This document shows, in pieces, positions 44,592 to 53,466 of a stretch of DNA of 64,000 nt. Source of the stretch: CBDCYS01 sp965226245 (GTDB lineage Bacteria > Acidobacteriota > Terriglobia > Bryobacterales > UBA6623); the NCBI GenBank assembly GCA_965226245.1, contig CBDDCL010000015.1, positions 6,758,001 through 6,822,000 on the forward strand. The letters are read 5' to 3'. Under the pieces are notes generated by a model, which worked only from the letters and a program-made list of their open reading frames with translations, was not told the DNA's origin and did no database searches. A program made the position numbers and the translations under genes. Positions within the stretch are counted from its first letter, which is position 1, and each line of letters begins with the position of its first letter.

Positions 44592-45172
44592 AGCTTGCGG
44601 GGATCATCTTAGCGGCCGGTGAATCCAGCCGCATGGGCCGCGACAAGGCACTGCTTTCCTACCAGGGTTCGACTTTTCTGAATCACATTCTTTCCCAGTT
44701 TGTTTCGAGGCTGGACCCGGTTGTCGTTGTGCTGGGCCACCACGCGGAGCAAATTCGGGCCTCGCTCAAGCCGGTGCCGCGGCTGCGCGTCGTGGTAAAT
44801 GATCAATACAAACTGGGCATGCTTTCCTCTCTGCAGGAGGGGATTCGGGCCTTGCCGGACGGCATTGAGGCGGCGATGTTTACTCTTGTGGATCATCCGG
44901 CGGTCGAAGCCGCAACGCTCGATCGGCTGATTTGGGAGCGGGAACGGACCGAGGCGCCGCTGGTCATCCCGCGGTTGGGAGAACGCCGCGGGCATCCCGT
45001 GATCGCCTCGCGAGCCATTCTGGACGACATGCTGCGGCTAACTTCCGATGAGTCGCCGAAGAGCGTGGTCCGAAGGCATCAGGATCGGACGCTCTATGTG
45101 GATGTGGAAGACGCTGGAGTGCTGAAGGACATTGACCGGCTTTCGGATTACGAGGCGCTGGAGGGGCGCTGA
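44588..45172 (+). CDS. MocA/MobA-like molybdenum cofactor nucleotidyltransferase
   Basis: A 194-residue NTP-transferase: nucleotide-binding loop LAGIILAAGESSRMGRDKAL, metal site MFTLVDHPAV (where MobA has Asp in a similar position), and VIPRLGERRGHPVIASRAIL. The family (MocA/CoxM-adjacent) attaches CMP or GMP to molybdopterin. The start GTG overlaps the XdhC stop (GTGA), so the two work together on molybdenum-hydroxylase cofactor. The hydroxylase must be encoded elsewhere. Confidence 0.9.
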   Translation: MKLAGIILAAGESSRMGRDKALLSYQGSTFLNHILSQFVSRLDPVVVVLGHHAEQIRASLKPVPRLRVVVNDQYKLGMLSSLQEGIRALPDGIEAAMFTLVDHPAVEAATLDRLIWERERTEAPLVIPRLGERRGHPVIASRAILDDMLRLTSDESPKSVVRRHQDRTLYVDVEDAGVLKDIDRLSDYEALEGR

Positions 45173-45600
45173 GTTCAAGTTCCCGATTCGCGGGGGACGG
45201 CGGCTTTGCCGCGACCGGCGGAGCTTGTCTTCCGCCCCGGAGCCTGGGTGGCGGCCTGCCGGGTTTCTTCTTTAAATATTAAAAGGTATTTTTATCCTGC
45301 AATATTCCGGGCCAAGCGAGTGCCGTCTCCGGCTCCGCCGCATGAGAGGGTGTTGCCTCGATTGACGAAAGCCTGGTAATGCCGTACACTTTCGGTGAGC
45401 AAAGAAATGGTGAAGCGATGATCCCCTTACTCGTCCTCACGATCGCATTCGCATCAAGCGCCCTTGCTGCGACAAGCAACGCCGTCAAGCGCTGTCACCG
45501 TGCAAGCGGCTTGCTGGACTAGTTGCCCCTACCCCTCGTTCCATGCGTGGCCGGGCAAACCGGCGAATCGGCCGACGGCACGTCTCGGGGTGTCGAACCA
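45173..45600. other. Intergenic region with AT-rich patch and small GC hairpins
   Basis: Apart from the short signal-peptide-like frame at 45418-45522, I see no gene. GCGGC-TTT-GCCGC near 45203 is a small hairpin, and 45268-45300 (TTAAATATTAAAAGG) is very AT-rich for this genome. Confidence 0.45.
45418..45522 (+). pseudogene. Orphan signal-peptide start, probable gene remnant
   Basis: ATG at 45418 opens MIPLLVLTIAFASSALAA, a textbook signal peptide with an ALA-A cleavage site, then only 16 residues before a stop. The weak RBS is GGTGAAG. It looks like the 5' end of a secreted-protein gene whose remainder was lost. Confidence 0.4.
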
Positions 45601-46734
45601 CTATCCCTGAATGGAAGCGGCGGTGAAGCTGAGCAAATCCCCTTCTTCGCGGGCCAGTTGCCGTAGTCTTTCGTAATCGCCGGCTAGCTGGCACAACTGC
45701 CGCGGATTCGGACACGCCAAATACGTTGGATCAGCCTCGCTGAGATACTCGCGAAAGACATCAACGGCTTCGCTGTAACCTTCCAGCCGGGTTAGCAACT
45801 TGACCAGCGTTTGGGCCGGGGCGGTACCGACTTCGTCGGGGTCGCTCTCGACGATCTTTCTCCGAAAGTGTGCGATAGCGTCGTCAACGTCCTCCCCGAG
45901 CAGCGCCCGCAAATAAATTTCGTGATCCGCAAAGACATCTTCAAAAGGAGGTTGCCCCTTGTACTGAAACATGGCGGCGAGCCGCTTGCCATAGGCGCAG
46001 AGTTCGAGCGCCATCTTCAGAGTTTCGAGATCCGTCCACTCCACGGCATATTGGACGATCGAGCCGACATGCGAGGTGTCGATGTAGTAACTGTTGCCCT
46101 CGAACAGCCAGTCGCGGCCTTCGATCAATTCAGAAATGCTGCTCGTTGCGGGCGGTTTGTCTTCGTTCTTTTCGATTGTGCGCCCGAGGTTTTCGGCCAG
46201 CTCGTCATAGAGGGTCCGTGTCAGCAGCCTTGCTGATTCTTCCCGCCCATCCTCCGAGGGGTATTGCCCGAAGTAAGTGATCGCCCGGCAAGTTCCGTAA
46301 TTTTTCAAGGCCAGCTCGAAGCCCTTTCGCGGGTTGACTCGCTCGTGATAGGCGATTTCGATGATCCCATCCAGGTCATCGCTTGCCTCGAGATTCTCGA
46401 TCGCTTGCGAGATGGGCGCGGCCTCTCCAATGGCTCTGAAATAGGGCCAGGCGCGCTCGATTTTCCCTTCCGCAAGGAACAGCTGGCCCACCTCGCGAGC
46501 CACTTCCGTCGACCCGGCGTCGTAGGCGCGTTGTTTATCTTCAGGCAGGTCGTTGAGCGGACCCGTCTGGATCAACGGAAGCCCCAGCTCGTAGCGCTTC
46601 TTCATCAGGCGAGCCTCGAAGAGCTGGGGATACATCTTCTCCTCTCGAAACTTTTTCACCAGGAAATCAAGCCCTGCCTCGGATCCGCCTGTTTCGAGAC
46701 ACTGCTCGACCAACTCGAATGCTTTTTCACTCAT
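45601..46734 (-). CDS. Alpha-helical, TPR-like hypothetical protein
   Basis: A 377-residue cytoplasmic protein with repeated helix pairs, e.g. VEQCLETGGSEAGLDFLV, AREVGQLFLAEGKIERAW, LEASDDLDGIIEIAYHERV and LVKLLTRLEGYSEAVDVFRE. Spacing and Ala/Leu positions resemble TPR or Sel1 helices. No catalytic motif or signal peptide. ATG at 46734 (MSEKAFELVEQC) is preferred since the upstream 109 codons are antisense-like and Arg-rich. Function unknown; a protein-protein interaction role is likely. Confidence 0.75.
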   Translation of the reverse strand: MSEKAFELVEQCLETGGSEAGLDFLVKKFREEKMYPQLFEARLMKKRYELGLPLIQTGPLNDLPEDKQRAYDAGSTEVAREVGQLFLAEGKIERAWPYFRAIGEAAPISQAIENLEASDDLDGIIEIAYHERVNPRKGFELALKNYGTCRAITYFGQYPSEDGREESARLLTRTLYDELAENLGRTIEKNEDKPPATSSISELIEGRDWLFEGNSYYIDTSHVGSIVQYAVEWTDLETLKMALELCAYGKRLAAMFQYKGQPPFEDVFADHEIYLRALLGEDVDDAIAHFRRKIVESDPDEVGTAPAQTLVKLLTRLEGYSEAVDVFREYLSEADPTYLACPNPRQLCQLAGDYERLRQLAREEGDLLSFTAASIQG

Positions 46735-47227
46735 CGGCGCCTCTTGAAATCCGTCTCTGAGTAGTATGGCACGTCGCTGTTTTCCGAACGCAGTGAATGG
46801 GTCGCGACCAAACCGCCGGCGGGGCCTCCCCGCTTCGGCTAGAGCCCTGGATGCATTCTGAGAGTGCCGAGTGCCGGGCTGCCCGGTGAGATGAGAGAAG
46901 CTGTCATGATGAACAGGACGAAATCGACGGCAATTATTTTCGGATTCCCAGAGGAGCAATCGAATGTCTCGATATGACGCCCGCCTGTCGCCGCCCTTTG
47001 GTCTCAGGCCGTGACGGCTGACGTCCGAACTTCGAGGCCCTGCTAGAAAGCATTTCATCACCGCCGGAACTTCGGTCTGCTATTTAACGACGAAAGTTCC
47101 AGGCCCGCGGACGTTTTAGTCCGTCCGCGCTAGTTCGTCCTAGCCTCTGGTTTGCCACGTCTAACCGCTCATGCAATTCATCTGGCGCGAGAAATGCCAA
47201 GTCACGGCGCGGAGTGGAGGCGGCCAA
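46735..47227. other. Intergenic region, one hairpin, no gene seen
   Basis: Between divergent genes. The only structure I can support is the hairpin at 47106-47129. The promoter of the methyltransferase gene should lie near its right end, where GGAGTGGAGGCGG acts as RBS. Confidence 0.5.
47106..47129. repeat. GC hairpin with 8-bp stem
   Basis: CGCGGACG-TTTTAGTC-CGTCCGCG. Its stem resembles that of the TTCC-loop hairpin at 19392, but the loop is longer. Confidence 0.6.
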
Positions 47228-48022
47228 ATGCATGCGGTTTCGATATCCGGGCTTGGCTGGTTTTGGCTCGTCGTTGCGCTCGGGTGCGCGGGGTTGTCTT
47301 GTTCGACGGACGCGGCACGTGTCGAAGACCAGACGCGGCAGGTCGCCATCGGGGACTCGGTTTGGGAAGTGCTCGCCTGGCATCAAGTCGAGGACTTGCC
47401 CGGAGAGATCGCCCGGCTGGAAACCGTTTTCTGGGATCCGCGGGACACAGTCAGCCTGCGGAAGCTCATCAGCCAAACGCCGCTGGTCAAAGACAAGACG
47501 GTGCTCGAGATCGGCACGGGCACCGGCTTGCTGTCGCTTTACGCTTTGGAATTCGGCGCCGCGAAAGTGGTTGCCACCGACGTCAATCCCGCCGCCGTGA
47601 CCAATGCCCGCTACAACGCGCGATTGCTGAACTTCGAGGACAGGTTTCAAGCTCGCTTGGTCTCGCTCGATGATCCTGCCGCCTTCGCGGTCATTGCGGA
47701 CGAGGAAACGTTTGACGTGATCCTCTCGAATCCCCCTTGGGTAAACCGCCGGCCTTCGAGGATCGAGGAGTTCGCTCTTTATGACGAGAGCTTTCAACTG
47801 ATGCGAACGCTGCTGGAGGGTCTTCGCAAGCACTTGAATCCGGGAGGCAGGGTCCTGCTGGCCTATGGCAGCGTCGACGGCATCCGAACCTTGATGCGAA
47901 TGGCTCGGGAAATGAACATGACGACCGAGGTGACCGGCGACGGCCGCGACCTGGACGAGCTGGAGGAGGAGTTTCTGCCCGGCATGCTCCTCGAAGTCAA
48001 GATAGCCCCGGCCGAGCCGTAG
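47228..48022 (+). CDS. Class I SAM-dependent methyltransferase with N-terminal export-like segment
   Basis: A 264-residue protein. After a hydrophobic segment at residues 8-24 (LGWFWLVVALGCAGLSC, a weak lipobox), the Rossmann methyltransferase fold begins: VLEIGTGTGLLSLYALEFGA is motif I, VVATDVNPAAVTNARYNARL motif II, and VILSNPPWV the NPPW active-site motif seen in HemK, PrmA and other N-methyltransferases. The last motif, RVLLAYGSVDGI, follows. The combination is odd because SAM is cytoplasmic. It could be an inner-membrane-anchored cytoplasmic enzyme (N-out anchor would expose it, so the anchor may be N-in), or the N-terminus is misread. Start at 47228 (second ATG); 47171 is longer. Confidence 0.8.
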   Translation: MHAVSISGLGWFWLVVALGCAGLSCSTDAARVEDQTRQVAIGDSVWEVLAWHQVEDLPGEIARLETVFWDPRDTVSLRKLISQTPLVKDKTVLEIGTGTGLLSLYALEFGAAKVVATDVNPAAVTNARYNARLLNFEDRFQARLVSLDDPAAFAVIADEETFDVILSNPPWVNRRPSRIEEFALYDESFQLMRTLLEGLRKHLNPGGRVLLAYGSVDGIRTLMRMAREMNMTTEVTGDGRDLDELEEEFLPGMLLEVKIAPAEP

Positions 48023-48079
48023 CCGCGCGCCTTCCGAGCCGCGCCCTCCAGTACCTGCATTATGAAATTCGCGCCAAAC

Positions 48080-48182
48080 GTGGCAGAAAATTCGGGAGCC
48101 AGACTTGGAGCCCCGACCGTGAGGGAGGGGTTAGCCGCTTCGACGCGCCTCATCCGACAGCGGCCACGCTCCCCTCTGGTGG
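48080..48182 (-). repeat. Dispersed intergenic repeat, copy B
   Basis: On the minus strand: GTGGCCGCTGTCGGATGAGG, then GAAGCGGCTAACCCCTCCCT, CACGGTCGGGGCTCC and TCTGGCTCCCGAATTTTCTG. Nearly the same as copy C at 58695. The region between 48023 and 48337 has no other recognisable feature. Confidence 0.8.
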
Positions 48183-48337
48183 TCAGTGCGAACTCGACCC
48201 CACGCTAAGCTGATACTTTCGCGGGAGTGAATCGATGCCTCCAGAAAACGCCTATCCGCCGGAGTGAGGTTTGTGTTTCCCGGCCAAGCTGTGCTACCGA
48301 TGAGTGGACGAGAAGACGCATCTCGCGCACTGGCTCG

Positions 48338-48763
48338 ATGACGACCGCCACCCGCTACTGGTTGTTTCAAATACCGGGCTGGATCATCACGATTGCCTTG
48401 CTTTTCGGATTGAGGCAGTCGATGGATCTCCCGGTTTGGGCGGGACTTGTGGTGATGGCCCTGGTGGTTCTGAAGGACGCGATCCTTTACCCGTTCCTGA
48501 AGCTGGGTTACGAAACAGACGTGAAAACGGGCATTGCGCGCCTTGTCGGCGGGCGGGGAGTCGTCAAGCAGACGCTGCAGCCGGAAGGATTCGTTCAAGT
48601 CGCGGGCGAGCTTTGGAAGGCCCGCGCCGGCCGGGGCGGTCAGTCGATTCCGGCCGGGACACGCATCTTGATCGAAGCCGCCGACGGCATGACGCTGATT
48701 GTCTCCGAAGTGAACTCCAGCCCGCATTTCGGCGGCGAGACTCGGCCTGGCGCACGCTCTTAG
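48338..48763 (+). CDS. NfeD-like membrane protein
   Basis: A 141-residue protein with two hydrophobic helices (WLFQIPGWIITIALLFGL, AGLVVMALVVLKDAILYPFL) and a C-terminal OB-fold-like domain with GVVKQTLQPEGFVQVAGELW and GTRILIEAADGMTLIV, the pattern of NfeD C-terminal domains (G-xx-G-xV-x-G-x-x-W). NfeD proteins partner SPFH/stomatin proteins in membrane-microdomain function or protease regulation. No SPFH gene is adjacent. The start at 48338 precedes the first helix directly. Confidence 0.8.
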   Translation: MTTATRYWLFQIPGWIITIALLFGLRQSMDLPVWAGLVVMALVVLKDAILYPFLKLGYETDVKTGIARLVGGRGVVKQTLQPEGFVQVAGELWKARAGRGGQSIPAGTRILIEAADGMTLIVSEVNSSPHFGGETRPGARS

Positions 48764-48974
48764 CCTGCCGAACAGCGGGGCTCTTCCGCGTGGCACGACA
48801 GTCATGTCTCCAGCGCCCGAATCGCGGCCGGGAAGGCGGCAACTCGCTGCAAACTGCAATCCCCCGGGCCTTTGGCCCGCCGTTTGGCAAGATTCGGCTC
48901 GACCTGACCAGGTGCTATAGTGGGCGCACATGTCTTGTCACCCGAAGAATGCCATGCCTTGCGGAAGTCGCGCC

Positions 48975-49946
48975 ATGCCAACCTATTCACAGACCGTCCT
49001 TGCCGGTTTGGCATTTGCTCTGCTCTCGGCCGGTTGCGGCGAGGCTCCCACCGAATCGCAGCCTGAGCCACAGGCCGCCGCTGTGATCAATGAAACTACG
49101 GCCGAGCTGATCGCATCGGACGCAAGCTGGGGAAACACGGAAGGCCCGGCTGTTGACTCCAAAGGCACTCTCTATTTCACCTCCCGCGGCACTTACAAGG
49201 GAATCGTTTCTTGGACCGCGGCGGACGGCCCGAAGCAGCACGCCGACGTGGCCACCATGGCCGGACCGGGCGGGCTGTGGATCGATGACGGCGACAACAT
49301 TTTCTTGACGGCGACCCAGGAGCGCAAGATCCTCAAAGTGGCTCCCGACAAGAGCGTGTCCGTCGTGGCAGAAAACTTCGAAGTACTCAGTCCGGACATC
49401 AGCAAGGGCCCCAATGACCTCGTGGTGGCCAAAGACGGCACGGTCTATTTCACCGTCCCCAACGGCTACCGCGGCGAAGCTCCCAAGGGTACTATTTATC
49501 ACACCGCCCCAGACGGCAGGACCTCGGTGTTTAGCTATGAAATCACGGGACCCAATGGCATCGTTCTCAGCGCCGACGAAAAGACGCTTTACGTGTCCCA
49601 CAACATCTCGGACTCGGTCGCGAAGATCGAGCGCTGGCCGCTCAACGAGCATGGCTCGGCGGGAACGATCGCCGAAGTCGCCACCGTCAACGACTGTGTC
49701 GGGGACGGTATGGCGGTGGACCAGCAGGGCGGCATCTGGATCACCTGCTATGGATTCGGGAGCGCCTACCGCGTGACCCCCGACGGCGAGTTCACCGACA
49801 AGATCACCACGGAACAGAAGGCCCTCACCAACGCCGTCTTCGGCAGGGGAGCCGATAACACGACTCTCTATCTCTCCAGCTCCGACATGGAGCGCGTCAC
49901 TGGATACGTCTACCGCGCCACGGTGAGAGTGCCGGGGTTACGGTAG
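48975..49946 (+). CDS. SMP-30/gluconolactonase-like lipoprotein
   Basis: A 323-residue propeller enzyme with a lipoprotein signal: LAGLAFALLSAGC, cleaved before Cys21. Six-bladed SMP-30/gluconolactonase pattern: WGNTEGPAVDSKGTLYFTSR (Glu metal ligand), KGPNDLVVAKDGTVYFTVPN (Asn ligand), GPNGIVLSADEKTLYVSHN (Asn-Gly), GDGMAVDQQGGIWITCYG (Asp ligand). It hydrolyses sugar lactones or related esters at the cell envelope. Length is normal. It is 211 bp after the NfeD-like gene and 56 bp before glcF. Confidence 0.9.
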   Translation: MPTYSQTVLAGLAFALLSAGCGEAPTESQPEPQAAAVINETTAELIASDASWGNTEGPAVDSKGTLYFTSRGTYKGIVSWTAADGPKQHADVATMAGPGGLWIDDGDNIFLTATQERKILKVAPDKSVSVVAENFEVLSPDISKGPNDLVVAKDGTVYFTVPNGYRGEAPKGTIYHTAPDGRTSVFSYEITGPNGIVLSADEKTLYVSHNISDSVAKIERWPLNEHGSAGTIAEVATVNDCVGDGMAVDQQGGIWITCYGFGSAYRVTPDGEFTDKITTEQKALTNAVFGRGADNTTLYLSSSDMERVTGYVYRATVRVPGLR

Positions 49947-50002
49947 GCCCTGGGCTGGGCGGCTTCGTATTACACTAAGGTGGTTAGCGAAGCGATCACC
50001 CC

Positions 50003-51379
50003 ATGGCCGCCACAACTCCCATTCCTGACCTCGCTGCTTTCGACAAGCCTCAACAGCAAGACCTCGACAAGTGCGTCCATTGCGGCCTGTGCCTGAGCGC
50101 TTGCCCGACCTACCGTGAGCTCGGTGTGGAGATGGACTCACCGCGCGGCCGAATCTACCAAATGGTTCAGGTTGCCGAGGGCGCCATCGAAATCAATGAC
50201 GACTACATTGAGCACATCGATCTGTGTTTAGCCTGCCGCGCTTGCGAAACCGCATGCCCCTCGGGCGTGAAGTACGGACGCCTGGTGGAGGCGGCCCGGG
50301 CACAAATCACGGCCAACCACGAACTGCCCTGGCCTCGGCGCTTGGCGCGCTCGTTCATCTTCGGGCAACTGCTGACCACCCCGTGGATGCTGCAGGCCGC
50401 GGGCTACCTCACCTTCTTTTACCAGCGCAGCGGCTTGCAGTGGCTTGTGCGGAAGACCGGGGTTTTGAAGCTTTTCGGATCGCTCGCGGAGCTGGAACGG
50501 CTGACGCCGGCGGCTGAGGTCCCTTTCTTTTTCAGCCAATTCGGGAAGGTGTTCCCGGCTCACGGGGAGAGAAAACACCGCGTGGCGCTGCTGGTGGGCT
50601 GCATTGCCAATATCTCCTTCGCGCGGCTGAACGAGGCGACCGTGCGCGTGCTGCAGCACAACGGGTGTGAAGTCACTGTTGCGGCGGGGCAAGGCTGTTG
50701 CGGAGCTTTGCAGGTGCATGCCGGGCTGCGCGACCTGGGCCGCCGCCAGGCGAAACAGAACATCGATGCACTCGAAAATGGCGACTACGACGCCTGCATC
50801 ACCAACGCGGCCGGCTGCGGGTCGGTGCTCAAGGAATATCCGGAATTGTTTGAACACGATCCGGCTTGGCACGAGCGCGCCGAGCGGTTCTCGGCGAAGA
50901 TGAAAGACGTAAGTGAATTCCTGGCGAGCATCGAGTTCAATCGCAACCTTGGACCGCTGCCGATTACGGTAACCTACCAGGACTCCTGCCATTTATTGCA
51001 CGGCCAGAAAGTGCGGTCCCAACCGCGCCAAATGCTGGCGGCGATTCCGGAACTCACTTTCACGGAGCTGCCTCTCAGCGAGGTCTGCTGCGGCAGCGCC
51101 GGCGTCTACAACATCGAGCACACCGAAATGTCGATGAGCTTGCTCGAGAACAAAATGCAGATGGCCGGTCTAACCAAGGCGGATACGATCGCCACGGCAA
51201 ACCCGGGCTGCCTGCTGCAGCTTCGCGCCGGCGCCGAGATCTTCGGTGGCGGGCAACGGGTGGTGCATGTCGTGGAGTTGCTCGACGAGGCGTATCAGAA
51301 GGCAGCCACATCCCGCTTGCCTTCCGCGGCGAACGGCACTCTTGCCGGTCCTGCGCCGCGGTATGAACCGGGCACCTAG
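50003..51379 (+). CDS. glcF: Glycolate oxidase iron-sulfur subunit
   Basis: A 458-residue protein. Two 4Fe-4S sites near the N-terminus, CVHCGLCLSACPTYRELGVE and CLACRACETACPSGVKYG, are followed by CCG domains: CCGALQVHAGLRDL, ITNAAGCGSVLKEYPELF, YQDSCHLLHGQKV and CCGSAGVYNI, ending NPGCLLQLRAG. This is GlcF, which passes electrons from glycolate (or lactate) oxidation. The partner subunits GlcD and GlcE are not in this window. It reads toward the convergent ketosynthase gene. Confidence 0.95.
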   Translation: MAATTPIPDLAAFDKPQQQDLDKCVHCGLCLSACPTYRELGVEMDSPRGRIYQMVQVAEGAIEINDDYIEHIDLCLACRACETACPSGVKYGRLVEAARAQITANHELPWPRRLARSFIFGQLLTTPWMLQAAGYLTFFYQRSGLQWLVRKTGVLKLFGSLAELERLTPAAEVPFFFSQFGKVFPAHGERKHRVALLVGCIANISFARLNEATVRVLQHNGCEVTVAAGQGCCGALQVHAGLRDLGRRQAKQNIDALENGDYDACITNAAGCGSVLKEYPELFEHDPAWHERAERFSAKMKDVSEFLASIEFNRNLGPLPITVTYQDSCHLLHGQKVRSQPRQMLAAIPELTFTELPLSEVCCGSAGVYNIEHTEMSMSLLENKMQMAGLTKADTIATANPGCLLQLRAGAEIFGGGQRVVHVVELLDEAYQKAATSRLPSAANGTLAGPAPRYEPGT

Positions 51380-51448
51380 GTATCAGATCAGACCAACCAC
51401 ATTATTAGCACTTTTCGTCCGGAGAGGAGCCGCCTCGAATCGCAGCCC

Positions 51449-51504
51449 CGCCGCGAAGCGGCGCCGGATCGTAGCCCATGGGTGGAGCGAAGCGGAACCC
51501 TGGG
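51449..51504. repeat. Two adjacent GC hairpins between convergent genes
   Basis: CGCCGC-GAA-GCGGCG at 51449-51463, then CCCATGGGT paired with ACCCTGGG at 51475-51504 around GGAGCGAAGCGGA. They lie between the 3' ends of glcF and the ketosynthase and could serve as bidirectional terminator or repeat-family members. No T-run follows. Confidence 0.55.
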
Positions 51505-51569
51505 TCCCAAACCCCTCGAGGCGAAAGCCCCGCAAGGGGGCGCAGGGAACAGCGGTGCCCCGGCTGTCC

Positions 51570-52883
51570 TCACGGAGCAGCCGGGTTGCGGGCCTCGGAT
51601 TCGCCCGCCGCCAGCCCTTCCCGTACATTCGCCAGCCCCAAATTCCGCACCACGAGTGCCGAGTTCTTGCTGCCGAAACCGATGCAGTTGCAAAGCGCGT
51701 ATTCAATCTCGCGGCGGCGGCCCGGGTCGGGGATGTAGTCAAGATCGCATTCAGGGTCGGGTTCCTCCAAGTTACTCGTCGGAGGCAGAACACCGTCCCG
51801 CATCGCGAGTAAAGTTGCCGCCAGCCCGGCGGCGCCCGAGGCTCCCTGTGGATGCCCGATCTGGGATTTGAGGGACGACGCGGCCAGGCGGTCCGCGTGC
51901 CCGTCGAAACACAGGCGCACGGCGCGCGTCTCGACCGGATCGTTGAGCTCAGTCGAGGTCCCGTGCAGATTGACGTAGTCAATCGCCTCGGGCGCCAGCC
52001 CGGCGGCTTCGAGCGCCATCCGCATGGCGCGCGCCGGTTCCTCGCCGCCTGCCTCGAGCCGGACACGGTGGTAGGCCTCGCAAGTCGATCCATAGCCGGC
52101 GATCTCGCCATGGACCGGAGCGCCGCGGGCCAGGGCCTTCTCGAGAGGTTCCAGCACAAAGAACCAGGCGCCTTCACCCAGCACGAATCCGGCCCGGTCG
52201 CGCGAAAATGGCCGGGACGCCTTCTCTGGCTGGTCGTTCCACTTCGCGGCCAGGATTCTCATGAGCTGGAAGCCGCGAATAATCAAGTAGGAGATGGGAG
52301 CATCGACGCCTCCGGCGACCACGGTTTCGAGTGTGCCGTGACGCACCAGCTCCGCCGCGTAGCCGATGGCGTCGGTCGAAGACGTGCATCCGGTCGAGAT
52401 GATGTGGCTGCGCCCGCGCAGTCCGAATGCCATCGACACCTCGCTCGAAAGCGAGCCGATCGTGGAAGTGGGGATGGTATAGACACTGACCTGCTTGACT
52501 CGGTTTTCGTAATAACGGCGATATTGCTCTTCGGTAAAGACCTGGCTGCCCCCGCCGGAGCCGACCAGGACGCCGATGCCGCGCAACTGGTCAATCGACA
52601 GCGCCGATGTATCGATGCCGGCGTCCTCGAGCGCCTCGCCAGCAGCGGCGCGTGCCAGCGCGACGGCTCTTGAGACATGGGGGCGGTACTTCGGCTCAAC
52701 GTAGGCGTCTTCGTCGAAGTCGGGGATCTCGCCGGCGATGCGCACCAGCAGGTCGGCCGGGTCAAAAGAGCGGATTGCCCGAACGCCACTAACGCCCGCC
52801 TTCGTTGCTTCCCAAAACGCTTCCCGCCCAATGCCGTTGGGACTGACGGCGCCGATTCCCGTGATGGCAACGCGATGGCCCAT
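51570..52883 (-). CDS. Beta-ketoacyl-ACP synthase, FabF-like (second copy)
   Basis: A 437-residue ketosynthase: Cys166 in IISTGCTSSTDAIGY, His in VNLHGTSTELNDPVE, and His in SLKSQIGHPQGASGAAG complete the triad. It differs from fabF at 30355 (about one-third identity by eye) and has no ACP next to it. Such secondary ketosynthases often belong to special lipid, aryl-polyene or polyketide pathways, or provide FabF backup. It stands alone and converges with glcF. Confidence 0.9.
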   Translation of the reverse strand: MGHRVAITGIGAVSPNGIGREAFWEATKAGVSGVRAIRSFDPADLLVRIAGEIPDFDEDAYVEPKYRPHVSRAVALARAAAGEALEDAGIDTSALSIDQLRGIGVLVGSGGGSQVFTEEQYRRYYENRVKQVSVYTIPTSTIGSLSSEVSMAFGLRGRSHIISTGCTSSTDAIGYAAELVRHGTLETVVAGGVDAPISYLIIRGFQLMRILAAKWNDQPEKASRPFSRDRAGFVLGEGAWFFVLEPLEKALARGAPVHGEIAGYGSTCEAYHRVRLEAGGEEPARAMRMALEAAGLAPEAIDYVNLHGTSTELNDPVETRAVRLCFDGHADRLAASSLKSQIGHPQGASGAAGLAATLLAMRDGVLPPTSNLEEPDPECDLDYIPDPGRRREIEYALCNCIGFGSKNSALVVRNLGLANVREGLAAGESEARNPAAP

Positions 52884-53016
52884 GAAAGGCGTATGGTAGC
52901 GCAGGTCGCCTCAGCCTGTTGCAACGGACTTTCGCCCCGCGAGCCAAAAAACCGGACCCCGCCTGCTACAATGCGAATGGTGGAAACAAGCAAGGTGGCG
53001 ACAAGCTTGATGTGGC

Positions 53017-53056
53017 GCACGTCTCCAGACGTGCCGTGTCGCCATTCCTGGCGACA
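53017..53056. repeat. Two consecutive hairpins
   Basis: GCACGTCT-CC-AGACGTGC (53017-53034) followed after two bases by TGTCGCC-ATTCCT-GGCGACA (53037-53056). Both stems are perfect. Confidence 0.7.
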
Positions 53057-53190
53057 TGTCTTAGCTAGGTCTTAGTTAGCATCGCCGCCGAATCTGCCAC
53101 GGTCCCGCCGCCGGCTGCAACCCGAGTCACTGAAAACAAAAACATTATCAGTTGACACCAATGACAAGGCGTCGAAATGGCCCGAGATCC

Positions 53191-53230
53191 TGCCATTCTG
53201 TGCCATTTTCTGCCATTCTCGGCCATTTTA
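53191..53230. repeat. Four tandem decamers, TGCCATTYTN type
   Basis: TGCCATTCTG, TGCCATTTTC, TGCCATTCTC and GGCCATTTTA follow each other without gap. A 10-bp period puts all units on one face of the helix, as for a bound protein array, but it may be simple duplication. No leader or spacers, so not CRISPR. Confidence 0.6.
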
Positions 53231-53466
53231 TAAAGAAAATTTATACGTCAACCGGTAACCGCTTTGTTTCCACCACTTCGCCAGGCCGTGGCCACTGACA
53301 TCCTCGGCGTGCCGCTTTGCCCAGCGTAATGCAGGGTTGGCGTCAAACCGAGCCGCGCACGTCAGCAAGCGGTTGCCGTAAGCGGGCGGATTATGGCTCG
53401 GAAACCGGCCATACGGCCAGTCGAGACCGCGTCCCGAGAGACTATGGGATTCGTTCGTTTAGCGGC

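Larger units (their letters stand above)
52884..53466. other. Gene-free region with stacked hairpins and decamer repeats
   Basis: No credible gene. It contains two back-to-back hairpins (53017-53056) and four 10-bp repeats (53191-53230), listed separately. Confidence 0.6.

Noticed and set aside
51449..51504. Rho-independent terminator between glcF and the ketosynthase
   Set aside because: Good hairpins but no T-run on either side; listed only as hairpin repeats.
53191..53230. Decamer repeats as a CRISPR array
   Set aside because: Units are contiguous without spacers, only four in number, and no cas gene is in the window.
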